This document shows, in pieces, positions 52,612 to 61,661 of a DNA stretch of 64,000 bases (positions are counted from its first letter, which is position 1; every line of letters begins with the position of its first letter). The stretch is from Lysinibacillus timonensis. GTDB taxonomy: Bacteria > Bacillota > Bacilli > Bacillales_A > Planococcaceae. The stretch is taken from contig NZ_LT985980.1 of NCBI RefSeq assembly GCF_900291985.1, positions 3,742,001 to 3,806,000 of the forward strand. Direction: 5' to 3'. The position numbers were made by a program, and so were the translations under genes. Under the pieces are notes generated by a model. That model ran no database searches and was not told where the DNA came from. It saw only the letters and a program-made list of their open reading frames with translations.

Positions 52612-54019
52612 AGCTATTATGTGGTTTTTTGGAATAGCAATTATTATCTATATGCTTATTGTTATAGTTACCTATTTCTGTATGCTTTTTTTTGCTATCT
52701 TTGAAATTCGAAAAATTTCTAATTCCGACCAATCCAACTTAACTGACATATATCTCGATTCTTTTTATTCAAAGCCTGTATCAATAATTGTCCCAGTTTA
52801 TAATGAGGAATTAGGTATTGTTCATAGTACATATTCTTTACTTAACCTTCGATATCCAGAATCAGAAATTATAATTGTTAACGATGGTTCCACTGACCAG
52901 ACACAAGCAAAATTAATTGAACACTTTAAAATGAAACCAATCTCTAAAGTTGTTCGTGAACAAATAAAAACGAAAGATATAAAACAAATTTTTCAGTCCC
53001 AAATCCATCCTCAATGTATTTTAGTAGAAAAAGAGAATGGTGGAAAAGCGGATGCTTTAAATGTTGGAATTAATGTTTCGAAATATCCATACTTTTGTTC
53101 TATTGATGGAGATTCAATATTAGAAGAGTCTTCATTAATGAGAGTAATGAAACCAATTATCTTGAATAGTGAAGAAGTCATTGCTGTTGGGGGGAATGTA
53201 CGTATTGCAAACGGTATGGACATGCAATATGGGTCAGTTTTTGAAACAGCATTACCGAATAATTATCTGATAATTATGCAAGTGATTGAATATTTGAGAG
53301 CATTTTTAATGGGACGAATTGCACTAAGTAAATTTAATATCGTTTTAATTATTTCTGGTGCATTTAGCGTATTTTCTAAAAAATGGGTAGTGAAAGTAGG
53401 CGGTTATTCTACTGGAACTATAGGTGAAGATATGGAGTTAGTTGTTAAGCTCCATAGACAGATACGTGAAGAAGGCCTAAAGAAAAGGATAGAGTTTCTT
53501 CCAGACCCGGTTTGCTGGACGGAAGCTCCTCAAACAATGAATGTCTTAAGGAAACAAAGAAAACGATGGCATCAAGGGTTAATAGAAAGTTTATGGAAAC
53601 ATAGAAAGATGACTTTAAATCCTCGTTATGGAGGAATTGGTTTAATTTCATTTCCTTACTATTGGTTAATTGAATGTATAGGACCGATCATTGAATTAGG
53701 TGGATATATTTATGTTGTAGTCGCATTTTTCTTAGGTTCGGTATACTATGAATTTTCAATTTTGTTATTGTTACTGTTTGTTATTAACGGTGTAATTTTC
53801 TCAATGATTGCAGTATTGTTTGAAGTATGGAGTAGAAGAAAATCTCCAAATATTTTAGACCTCTTAAGAATGGTAATATTATCCTTTACGGAAATTGCAT
53901 GGTACAGACCTTTCACATTGTTTTGGCGTTGTGAGGGGTTCATTAAATTTTTAACAAGGAATAAAGAGTGGGGGGATATGGAGAGAAAAGGCATATCCAA
54001 GAAGGAGAATTTGTTGTGA
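52592..54019 (+). CDS. Processive family-2 glycosyltransferase (exopolysaccharide synthase type)
   Basis: A 475-residue inner-membrane synthase. N-terminal transmembrane segment (about 7-34); GT-A domain with VPVYNEE, IVNDGSTD (Asp98), DGD at 172-174, GED at 278-280, and the QRKRW motif at 322-326; then about three transmembrane segments (about 352-440). D, DxD, D and QxxRW together mark processive GT2 enzymes such as hyaluronan, PNAG and cellulose synthases. No PilZ domain is present. ATG at 52592 has AGAAGG 4 bases upstream; ATG at 52598 at 10 bases is as good. The sugar cannot be told from sequence. Confidence 0.85.
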   Translation: MSMNIIEAIMWFFGIAIIIYMLIVIVTYFCMLFFAIFEIRKISNSDQSNLTDIYLDSFYSKPVSIIVPVYNEELGIVHSTYSLLNLRYPESEIIIVNDGSTDQTQAKLIEHFKMKPISKVVREQIKTKDIKQIFQSQIHPQCILVEKENGGKADALNVGINVSKYPYFCSIDGDSILEESSLMRVMKPIILNSEEVIAVGGNVRIANGMDMQYGSVFETALPNNYLIIMQVIEYLRAFLMGRIALSKFNIVLIISGAFSVFSKKWVVKVGGYSTGTIGEDMELVVKLHRQIREEGLKKRIEFLPDPVCWTEAPQTMNVLRKQRKRWHQGLIESLWKHRKMTLNPRYGGIGLISFPYYWLIECIGPIIELGGYIYVVVAFFLGSVYYEFSILLLLLFVINGVIFSMIAVLFEVWSRRKSPNILDLLRMVILSFTEIAWYRPFTLFWRCEGFIKFLTRNKEWGDMERKGISKKENLL

Positions 54020-57000
54020 AACGTATTTATCTAGGGGTTATAACTGTATTAATAATTGCTATAGTCCCGATTATTTTATGGCATTTAACACCAAGCAAAC
54101 AATTAAATTTTGCTATTATTGATAAAACCGTTCCAAATGAGACTTATCGCGAACATTTAGGCTTAACATGGGCCTTAAATTATTTGAAATATGAACATCA
54201 AAATGGTCAGTATATAGTTAATCAGGATTATTTTGGTACGATACCTGATGTCAAGAACAAATCGGTTGAAGAAAAGTCATTACCAACTGATTATTCAGAT
54301 TATGATGTCATTTATCTAGCAGATACATATGGGGTATATGAAGATGATTTTAAAGAGGAATCAGAAAGATTTGGTGCAAGAACAGAAAGAGTATTTGGAG
54401 GGTTAGAAGCAACAGAATGGAATAATATAATGAAACGCTTATTAAGTGATGAAAAAAGTTTATTCATTGCTGAATATAATTCCATTGCTTCACCTACTCC
54501 TCCAGATGTTCGAGAAGCAGTTCTCGATTATCTAGAAATGGATTGGAACGGATGGGTAGGAAGATACTTTGATGAGTTGAATTTTGAAAAGAACCTAGAA
54601 ATACCGCAATGGGTTGTAGATGAATTTGGTGACGAGTGGAACTATGAAGGTGGCGGATTTATTTTAGTTAACGATTTTACTTATGAAGTAGTTGTTCTAG
54701 AATTAAATAAACATGTAAGTGATGAAGGTATTCGTCTTAAGTTCACTGATAAAGGAAAAGAATTTTTTGGATTAACATCATCTCCGAACTACAATTATTG
54801 GTTTGATATTGTGACACCATACGACGAGTCAAATGTTCTAGCAGATTATGATTGGAATTTAACTGATGAAGGGGAAAAGCTGTTAGATGAACATGGGATA
54901 CCTGTTTCGTTTTCAGCTATAATTTCTAACGAACGAAAAAATGCAACAACTTACTACTTTGCAGGGGATTATAATGATGTCAATAATGTCCCTAAGTTCT
55001 ATAGGTTCAAAGGAATGCAATTTTTTTACCAAATTGGTCAGAAGTTCTCTTCTGATGCATTTTATTGGACAACCTATATTCCGATGTTACAAAAAATATT
55101 AGAAAAATATGAAAATAGAGAAATTGAAGTTGAGGATAATGATAAAACTGTAGAATATAATGCACGTATTAACGGATATGAGTATGAAGTACTTCTAGAT
55201 GGTGTCTGGCAACCTATTACAATTAAGGGAGTTAACTTAGGGATGGGGAAACCTGGGTATTTTCCTGGGGAAGCTGCAATAACTGAAACTGAATATTACA
55301 GATGGTTCCAACAAATAGGTGAAATGAATGCCAATACAATTCGTGTATATACATTACATCCGCCAGGATTTTACAATGCATTAGCAAGATATAATGCACA
55401 AGCTGAATCGCCAATTTATGTATTACACGGAGTATGGGTTGAGGAAGAAGGATTAAGGGATTCATTAGATGCATATGATCCTGAAACACTTGAAAATTAC
55501 CGTAACGAGATGAAAACAATTGTTGATGCAATTCATGGAAATATTTATCTAGAACAAAGGGCTGGGCATGCATCTGGTCTATACGATACTGATATTTCCG
55601 AGTACGTAATAGGTTGGGTAATGGGAATTGAATGGTTTCCATTAATGGTACAAAATACAAACGAACTTCATAAGGATATTGGTCAGTACGAAGGTATTTA
55701 TTTTGAAACAAAGAATGCACCACCTTTTGAATATTGGCTCGCTGAACAAATGGATTATATTACCCAGTATGAATATAATCAATACAATTGGATTCGCCCA
55801 ATGAGTTTTACTAACTGGGTAACTACAGATATTTTAGAACACCCAAATGAGCCTGATCCAGAAGAAGATTTAGTCGGGGTTGATCCGAATGTAATTTATA
55901 CTAAGGGTCTTGCTAACGAAGTGGGTCAGTTTGCATCCTACCACGTTTACCCATATTACCCTGACTTTTTGAATTACGAAGAACAATATTTAAATTATAT
56001 TGATCATCGAGGTGAAAAAAATAGTTATGCAGGTTATCTATCCGATTTACGTTCAGTTCATCGTATGCCAGTACTAATCGCAGAATTTGGAGTTCCTAGT
56101 TCCCGAGGATTAACTCATGATAATCCTTATGGTTGGACACAAGGTTTTTTATCTGAAGAGCAGCAAGGTGAAATACTGACTCATCTCTTTGAAGATATTA
56201 TTTCTGAGGATTATCTGGGAGGACTAGTTTTCACTTGGCAAGACGAATGGTTTAAACGTACTTGGAATACGATGGATTATGACAATCCCGAGCGTAGACC
56301 ATACTGGTCAAATGCTCAAACAAATGAACAACAATTTGGATTGTTGAGTTTTGATCGACATAAAATTAAAGTGGATGGTGATTTATCAGAATGGACTTCG
56401 GATGTAACATTTGGTAATTCAAGTAAAAATGGAGTAGCTATGGTAGTTGATCATGATGAAAGGTACTTATACATCCAACTTAAAGGTGACTTACTTAACT
56501 CTAGTTCTGCACAGGTATTTATAGATGTTGTACCTAACCAAGGAAAAACAGCTAAATCCGATATTAAAGATATATCATTTTCTAATGGGGTAGATTTTGT
56601 TGTAGAGCTAAATAAAAATCAGCAATCCCGTGTTGTAATAGATCCTTATTATGATTTTTATTCCTATTTATATGGACATGAATTAAATATGATTGAGACG
56701 CCCTCTTCATTAGAAAAAAGGTCGAGTAAGGTTTTCGAGCCAATATACTATGTATTATCAGATAAACTTTATCTACCTAAAACAAAGGAAACCATTCCAT
56801 TTCGAATATATGAAACAGGTAAATTAATTGAAGGTAATGGTAACCCAAATGCTGAAAATTACAATTCCTTAGCGGATTATTGTTGGACAAGCGAAGGAGT
56901 TGTGGAACTTCGTATCCCTTGGTTGTTGTTACAGTCAAAAGATCCAAGTAAAAAAGAGTTCATAGGTGATTTATACAAAGATGGATATAGTGCATCCGTT

Positions 57001-57198
57001 TTTATTGATGAAATATATTTAGGTGTATTATTAGTAGATAGTAAAGGTAGTGTAGTAGATTCATTACCTTCTGTAAAAAAAGGGGTACTAAACAATCTGC
57101 TTCCTTATACTTGGGAAAATTGGAATCTCCCATTGTCTGAGGAAAGATTGAAGCAGTCTTATTATGATTTGAAAGAACTATTTTCCTACTATGAATAA
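54016..57198 (+). CDS. Large exported protein with GH-A-type glycosidase and carbohydrate-binding-like domains
   Basis: A 1060-residue protein. Residues 1-22 form a signal peptide or signal anchor without a lipobox Cys. Residues about 25-385 are an alpha/beta region of unknown fold. Residues about 400-760 resemble a clan GH-A TIM barrel: IKGVNLGMGKPGYFPGE at the first strand, candidate acid/base Glu539 in GWVMGIEWFP and candidate nucleophile Glu690 in PVLIAEFGVP, followed by FTWQDEWFKRTW. The C-terminal part from about 784 (IKVDGDLSEW) resembles CBM9/DOMON-like carbohydrate-binding domains. GTG at 54016 (GTGA overlap) with AAGGAG 8 bases upstream is preferred. Likely trims, releases or modifies the polymer made by the adjacent synthase; this is inference. 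Confidence 0.68.
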   Translation: MKRIYLGVITVLIIAIVPIILWHLTPSKQLNFAIIDKTVPNETYREHLGLTWALNYLKYEHQNGQYIVNQDYFGTIPDVKNKSVEEKSLPTDYSDYDVIYLADTYGVYEDDFKEESERFGARTERVFGGLEATEWNNIMKRLLSDEKSLFIAEYNSIASPTPPDVREAVLDYLEMDWNGWVGRYFDELNFEKNLEIPQWVVDEFGDEWNYEGGGFILVNDFTYEVVVLELNKHVSDEGIRLKFTDKGKEFFGLTSSPNYNYWFDIVTPYDESNVLADYDWNLTDEGEKLLDEHGIPVSFSAIISNERKNATTYYFAGDYNDVNNVPKFYRFKGMQFFYQIGQKFSSDAFYWTTYIPMLQKILEKYENREIEVEDNDKTVEYNARINGYEYEVLLDGVWQPITIKGVNLGMGKPGYFPGEAAITETEYYRWFQQIGEMNANTIRVYTLHPPGFYNALARYNAQAESPIYVLHGVWVEEEGLRDSLDAYDPETLENYRNEMKTIVDAIHGNIYLEQRAGHASGLYDTDISEYVIGWVMGIEWFPLMVQNTNELHKDIGQYEGIYFETKNAPPFEYWLAEQMDYITQYEYNQYNWIRPMSFTNWVTTDILEHPNEPDPEEDLVGVDPNVIYTKGLANEVGQFASYHVYPYYPDFLNYEEQYLNYIDHRGEKNSYAGYLSDLRSVHRMPVLIAEFGVPSSRGLTHDNPYGWTQGFLSEEQQGEILTHLFEDIISEDYLGGLVFTWQDEWFKRTWNTMDYDNPERRPYWSNAQTNEQQFGLLSFDRHKIKVDGDLSEWTSDVTFGNSSKNGVAMVVDHDERYLYIQLKGDLLNSSSAQVFIDVVPNQGKTAKSDIKDISFSNGVDFVVELNKNQQSRVVIDPYYDFYSYLYGHELNMIETPSSLEKRSSKVFEPIYYVLSDKLYLPKTKETIPFRIYETGKLIEGNGNPNAENYNSLADYCWTSEGVVELRIPWLLLQSKDPSKKEFIGDLYKDGYSASVFIDEIYLGVLLVDSKGSVVDSLPSVKKGVLNNLLPYTWENWNLPLSEERLKQSYYDLKELFSYYE

Positions 57199-57205
57199 TA
57201 AAAAA

Positions 57206-57238
57206 ATGGCCATCTCAAATCAGTTTTGAGATGGCCAT
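57206..57238. terminator. Bidirectional terminator between the accessory operon and rqcH
   Basis: A 14-bp perfect stem (ATGGCCATCTCAAA and its complement) around a 4-base centre. The A-run on its left serves as the T-run for minus-strand rqcH; on the plus side the tail is only moderately T-rich. Confidence 0.88.
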
Positions 57239-57259
57239 CATTATTTAGGTTTTAAAGGA

Positions 57260-58942
57260 TTAACTTTTTAACTTTATTACTAGTTCTTCATCTGGTGTAA
57301 CATATAATGTTTTTTGCTCAAAGTAAATGACAAATCCAGGTTTTGAGCCATTTGGTTTCTTTACTTGGCGTATTTCTGTGTAATCTACAGGAACAGATGA
57401 TGACTCTCTTGCTTTACTAAAATACGCGCTTAATGTAGCCGCCTCAAATAATGTCGTTTCATCTGGATTATTTGAATGAATGACTACATGGGACCCAGGA
57501 ATATCTTTTGTATGTAACCAAATATCTGTTTTCTTCGCAATTTTAAAAGTCAAATAATCATTCTGTTTATTGTTTTTACCAACAGAAATGGCAATACCTG
57601 AGGAAGAAACAAACTTTTCTGGTTCGGGTTTAGTTGGTTTTTTCTTTTTCTTTGAAGCTCGCATTCTCAAATAGCCTTGTTCTGCAAGTTCTTCTCTTAT
57701 TTCCTCAATGTCTGCAGGTGATGCTTGTTCAACTTGTGAGATTAGCATTTCAAAGTATTTAATTTCTTGTTCTGCCTTTTCCATTTGTTCCTTAACCATG
57801 ATTAATGCATTCTTTGCTTTATTGTATTTTGTATAGTAGCTCTGTGCATTTTCAATGGGCGTTTTTCGTACGCTTAGCGGAATGGTGATTTGTTCTTCAT
57901 CTTCACTATAATAATTGTTGACTGTAACTTCTTTCATACCCTTTTCAAAATTGTATAAATTCGCCATTAGCAGTTCACCGTATAATTGGAACTGATCTAG
58001 TTTCGACGCGTTTTCTAAATCTTTATGAAGCTTTTTTAGTTTTAGTTTAAGTTTATTTACTTCATTTTGTAACCAACGTTCTAAATCGCCTGCTTGTTGT
58101 TTTACTCGCTCTCTTTCAGCGCGTGCGTAAAACACACGATCTAATAAAGTACTTAATGAATCAAAAGTAGTTGTTTGAGCTGATATATGTGTTATTTTGG
58201 TTGGAGAAAAATATATTTTTCCATTTGTTTCAATGTAAGATGGTTGTGCACTAGTAATGATCTCTTCCAGAAACGAATGGAAATTCTTCGTTATTTCTCC
58301 GTTTTCAATTCGGGAAATTAACTCATTTGCATGAAAGATTGAAAAACCTTTATAATGCTCTACTATTTCTTTCGCCGTTTTTTTGTTTTTGAAAAAATCA
58401 ATAATTTCATCATCTGTTGTTGTAGAAGGATTTACTTTATTTTGCCCAGGAGGTGCAATGTAAAGCTGTCCGGGTAAAACAGTTCGATAACTATTAACAG
58501 AAGGAGGTAAATGTTTTAAACTATCGATAATTTTATCAGTTTCACTATCTATTAAAATCAAGTTACTATGACGTCCCATAATCTCAACGGTCAGTTTTCG
58601 ATAAACTGTATCCCCAATTTCATTTTTACATTCAATACTAAGAGTAATCATCCGTTCAAACGCTTCTGTTTGTATAGCTTGAATAAACCCACCTTCAATA
58701 TGTTTACGCAGTAACATACAAAACATTGGAGGTTCACTTGGATTGTCAATTGTTTTTTCAGTTAAATGAACTCGTGCATAAGAAGGATGTATAGAAAATA
58801 ATAGTTTATGATTTTCTCCACCTGCACGAATATGGAGGACAATTTCTAAAGCGTTCGGTTGATGAACTTTTGTTATTCTTCCTGATAATAGCTTTGTTAG
58901 TTGTTTCGATAAAGCAAATGTAAATAATCCATCAAAGGCCAT
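57260..58942 (-). CDS. rqcH: Ribosome quality control protein RqcH (NFACT family)
   Basis: A 560-residue protein that recruits tRNA-Ala to stalled 50S subunits to add alanine tails (formerly called FbpA/YloA, a fibronectin-binding protein). N-terminal NFACT-N domain (MAFDGLFTFALSKQL), HhH region, long coiled coil (about 270-420) and C-terminal NFACT-R (TFKIAKKTDIWLHTKDIPG). ATG at 58942 with AAAGAGGAATC upstream on the minus strand. It is the only long minus-strand gene in the second half of the window. Confidence 0.95.
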   Translation of the reverse strand: MAFDGLFTFALSKQLTKLLSGRITKVHQPNALEIVLHIRAGGENHKLLFSIHPSYARVHLTEKTIDNPSEPPMFCMLLRKHIEGGFIQAIQTEAFERMITLSIECKNEIGDTVYRKLTVEIMGRHSNLILIDSETDKIIDSLKHLPPSVNSYRTVLPGQLYIAPPGQNKVNPSTTTDDEIIDFFKNKKTAKEIVEHYKGFSIFHANELISRIENGEITKNFHSFLEEIITSAQPSYIETNGKIYFSPTKITHISAQTTTFDSLSTLLDRVFYARAERERVKQQAGDLERWLQNEVNKLKLKLKKLHKDLENASKLDQFQLYGELLMANLYNFEKGMKEVTVNNYYSEDEEQITIPLSVRKTPIENAQSYYTKYNKAKNALIMVKEQMEKAEQEIKYFEMLISQVEQASPADIEEIREELAEQGYLRMRASKKKKKPTKPEPEKFVSSSGIAISVGKNNKQNDYLTFKIAKKTDIWLHTKDIPGSHVVIHSNNPDETTLFEAATLSAYFSKARESSSVPVDYTEIRQVKKPNGSKPGFVIYFEQKTLYVTPDEELVIKLKS

Positions 58943-59125
58943 GATAGATTCCTCTTTTCTATTTAAAAATCAAATTACAGTTGTTATTATATAATTTTTT
59001 TATTAATTAAGGGAAACGTTGTTGTTTAATTCATTTGAAAGAAGCGAATCTTTTAAGTTTTATTACATTTATGCTATAAAAATCCCACTATTTTTAGTTC
59101 ACTTTATGGTAATTTGGGGAAATCA

Positions 59126-59175
59126 TGCTATACTAATATTTCTTAAGTTATATTTTACAAAACATATGTTATAAT
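59126..59175 (+). promoter_or_regulatory. Candidate promoters of yicC-gmk-rpoZ
   Basis: An extended -10 TGCTATACT at 59126-59134 and a second -10-like TATAAT at 59170-59175 lie before yicC. Neither has a good -35. At least one promoter is expected because rqcH is divergent. Confidence 0.5.
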
Positions 59176-59206
59176 TGGAACATTATACAGAAAGGTGTGA
59201 CGAACC

Positions 59207-60082
59207 TTGGTACGTAGTATGACTGGATTCGGCAGGGGGGTCACAACAACAGAGGATTATCAACTGACAGTTGAAGTGCGCTCAGTAAATCATCGGTTTT
59301 TAGAAACACATACTAAGTTCCCAAAAGAATGGTTAGAAATTGAATTATTAGCAAAAAAATTCATTTCACAAATTGTCAGTAGAGGAAAATTCGATTGTTT
59401 AGTAAATTTAAAAATAATGGAACAAACAGCTTCCAATATTCAAATCAACTGGCCCCTAATCGAAGCGTACAAAAACGCAAAAATTCAGCTTGAAAAAGAA
59501 CTTCCTTTGAATGATAAATGGTCCATGGAAGAAATTCTATCCATTGAAAATGCTCTTATTTATGAAAAAAAGGAAATTTCAACAGACGAGTTAAAAGAAG
59601 CAGTAGAACAAGCCTTGAAGGAAGCAATGTTTAATTTAGTGCAAATGCGTGAACGTGAAGGAGAGCAATTAAAGATTGTTTTACTAAAATATAAAGATGA
59701 ATTATTGGAACAAATTAAACAAATCCGATACTATTCTTCAACTGCAGTTGAAAGATATCGCGAAAGATTAATCGAAAGAATTAATGAAATTGCACAAGCG
59801 AATGTTTTGGAAGATCGACTACTTGCTGAAGTTGCGCTATTTGCGGAGCGTGTCGATATAACAGAAGAGCTAGATCGACTAGATAGTCATTTTCAACAAT
59901 TAGTGGATACACTAAATGAGGATCATTCAATTGGTCGCAAGCTTGATTTTTTAATGCAAGAAATCTTACGAGAAATTAATACAATTGGGTCAAAAAATCA
60001 ATCAACAGAAGCCTCTGTCGCAGTTGTACAATCGAAAACAATTTTAGAAAAAATGCGAGAACAAATACAAAATATCGAATAA
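59207..60082 (+). CDS. yloC: YicC-family endoribonuclease-like protein
   Basis: A 291-residue YicC family protein (YloC in B. subtilis). The N-terminal SMTGFGRG motif, the central helical part and the C-terminal DUF1732 segment KLDFLMQEILREINTIGSK are typical. E. coli YicC is an endoribonuclease involved in small-RNA turnover; the Gram-positive role is less clear. TTG start at 59207 follows AAAGGTGTG by 7 bases. In B. subtilis remA lies between this gene and gmk; here only 57 bases separate them. Confidence 0.92.
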   Translation: MVRSMTGFGRGVTTTEDYQLTVEVRSVNHRFLETHTKFPKEWLEIELLAKKFISQIVSRGKFDCLVNLKIMEQTASNIQINWPLIEAYKNAKIQLEKELPLNDKWSMEEILSIENALIYEKKEISTDELKEAVEQALKEAMFNLVQMREREGEQLKIVLLKYKDELLEQIKQIRYYSSTAVERYRERLIERINEIAQANVLEDRLLAEVALFAERVDITEELDRLDSHFQQLVDTLNEDHSIGRKLDFLMQEILREINTIGSKNQSTEASVAVVQSKTILEKMREQIQNIE

Positions 60083-60115
60083 TTCGAAATGGCAAAATTA
60101 TTTAAAGAGATTTAG

Positions 60116-60757
<642 letters not shown>

Positions 60758-60762
60758 GAATT

Positions 60763-60987
60763 ATGTTATACCCGTCAATTGATGCTTTAAAAAAGAATAT
60801 CGATTCTAAATATTCATTAGTTAGTCTTGCTTCAAAAAGAGCTCGCCAAATGCAAGAAGAAGGAAACGAAAAATTAGGTGACTATGTTTCTCACAAAACA
60901 GTAGGAAAAGCATTAGAAGAAATTGCTGCTGGTGTTTTAAATAAAGAAAAACAAGACGAATCAACTGTTTATCAAGATGAAGTTTAA
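60763..60987 (+). CDS. rpoZ: RNA polymerase omega subunit
   Basis: A 74-residue protein with the omega signature [14 protein letters not shown] and the C-terminal [15 protein letters not shown]. It helps RNA polymerase assembly and ppGpp response. ATG with GAGAGGAGAG upstream; 5 bases after gmk, as in most Bacillales. Confidence 0.96.
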   Translation: MLYPSIDALKKNIDSKYSLVSLASKRARQMQEEGNEKLGDYVSHKTVGKALEEIAAGVLNKEKQDESTVYQDEV

Positions 60988-61048
60988 ACACCTATCTCGG
61001 TGATTATGTGAATTGTTAAAACATTTATGAATGAATAATCAAAGTTGT

Positions 61049-61077
61049 AGCTCCCGGAGAACTTTTCTTTGGGAGCT
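61049..61077 (+). terminator. Possible weak hairpin between rpoZ and coaC
   Basis: A 7-bp perfect stem (AGCTCCC with GGGAGCT) with a T-rich loop but no T run after it, 62 bases past rpoZ. It could be a weak terminator or processing site. Confidence 0.4.
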
Positions 61078-61103
61078 TATCATTTGAAAGGGTGGAATTG
61101 AGC

Positions 61104-61661
61104 ATGAAAAGTCGAAATGTTTTGTTATGTGTTTCAGGTGGAATAGCCGTTTATAAAGCAGTAGCACTTGTTAGTAAATTAACTCAGGCAGGTAACAACG
61201 TTAAGGTAATAATGACGGAATCTGCAAAACAATTTGTAACACCGTTAAGCTTTCAAGTGATGTCTAAAAATGATGTGTATTTTGATACATTTGACGAAAA
61301 AGATTCAAGTTCAATTGCACATATCGATTTAGCCGATTGGGCAGATTTATTAATTGTTGCTCCGGCAACAGCAAATGTAATAGGAAAATTAGCAAATGGC
61401 ATAGCAGATGATATGTTAACAACGACCTACTTTGCAGCTACTTGTCCTATTTGGCTAGCTCCTGCTATGAATGTACATATGTATGATCACCCTGCAATTA
61501 AACGAAATATTGCACGCTTAGCTGAAGACGGTTGTAGATTTATTGAACCTTCTGAAGGATATTTAGCATGTGGTTATGTGGGAAAAGGAAGACTTGAAGA
61601 GCCGGAGAAAATTACTCAACTCGTTTCAGAGTTTTTTGAAAGTGATGCGAAAAAGGAATGA
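61104..61661 (+). CDS. coaC: Phosphopantothenoylcysteine decarboxylase, stand-alone CoaC
   Basis: A 185-residue flavoprotein of the HFCD family. The active-site His is in SIAHIDLADWADLLIVAPAT, the PAMNVHMY motif and the clamp Cys in GYLACGYVGKGR are intact, so the CoaC step (decarboxylation of phosphopantothenoylcysteine) should work. In most Bacilli this position encodes fused CoaBC of about 400 residues. Here the protein stops at the inter-domain linker (EEPEKITQLVSEFFES) and the CoaB synthetase domain is gone; the stop overlaps the priA ATG. ATG at 61104 follows GAAAGGGTGG; GTG at 61092 lies in that site. Confidence 0.92.
   Translation: MKSRNVLLCVSGGIAVYKAVALVSKLTQAGNNVKVIMTESAKQFVTPLSFQVMSKNDVYFDTFDEKDSSSIAHIDLADWADLLIVAPATANVIGKLANGIADDMLTTTYFAATCPIWLAPAMNVHMYDHPAIKRNIARLAEDGCRFIEPSEGYLACGYVGKGRLEEPEKITQLVSEFFESDAKKE

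Noticed and set aside
55232-55723. 163-codon minus-strand open frame inside the large exported protein gene
   Set aside because: Overlaps a clearly coding plus-strand frame with catalytic motifs; its composition is typical of an antisense shadow.
50309-57250. Accessory operon as a recent mobile element insertion
   Set aside because: No transposase, integrase, direct repeats or tRNA target was seen at either edge; the flanks are ordinary terminators. Horizontal gain remains possible but unsupported.
60763-61103. rpoZ-coaC gap as a possible location of the missing coaB
   Set aside because: The gap is 116 bases and holds only a short hairpin; no CoaB motifs in any frame.
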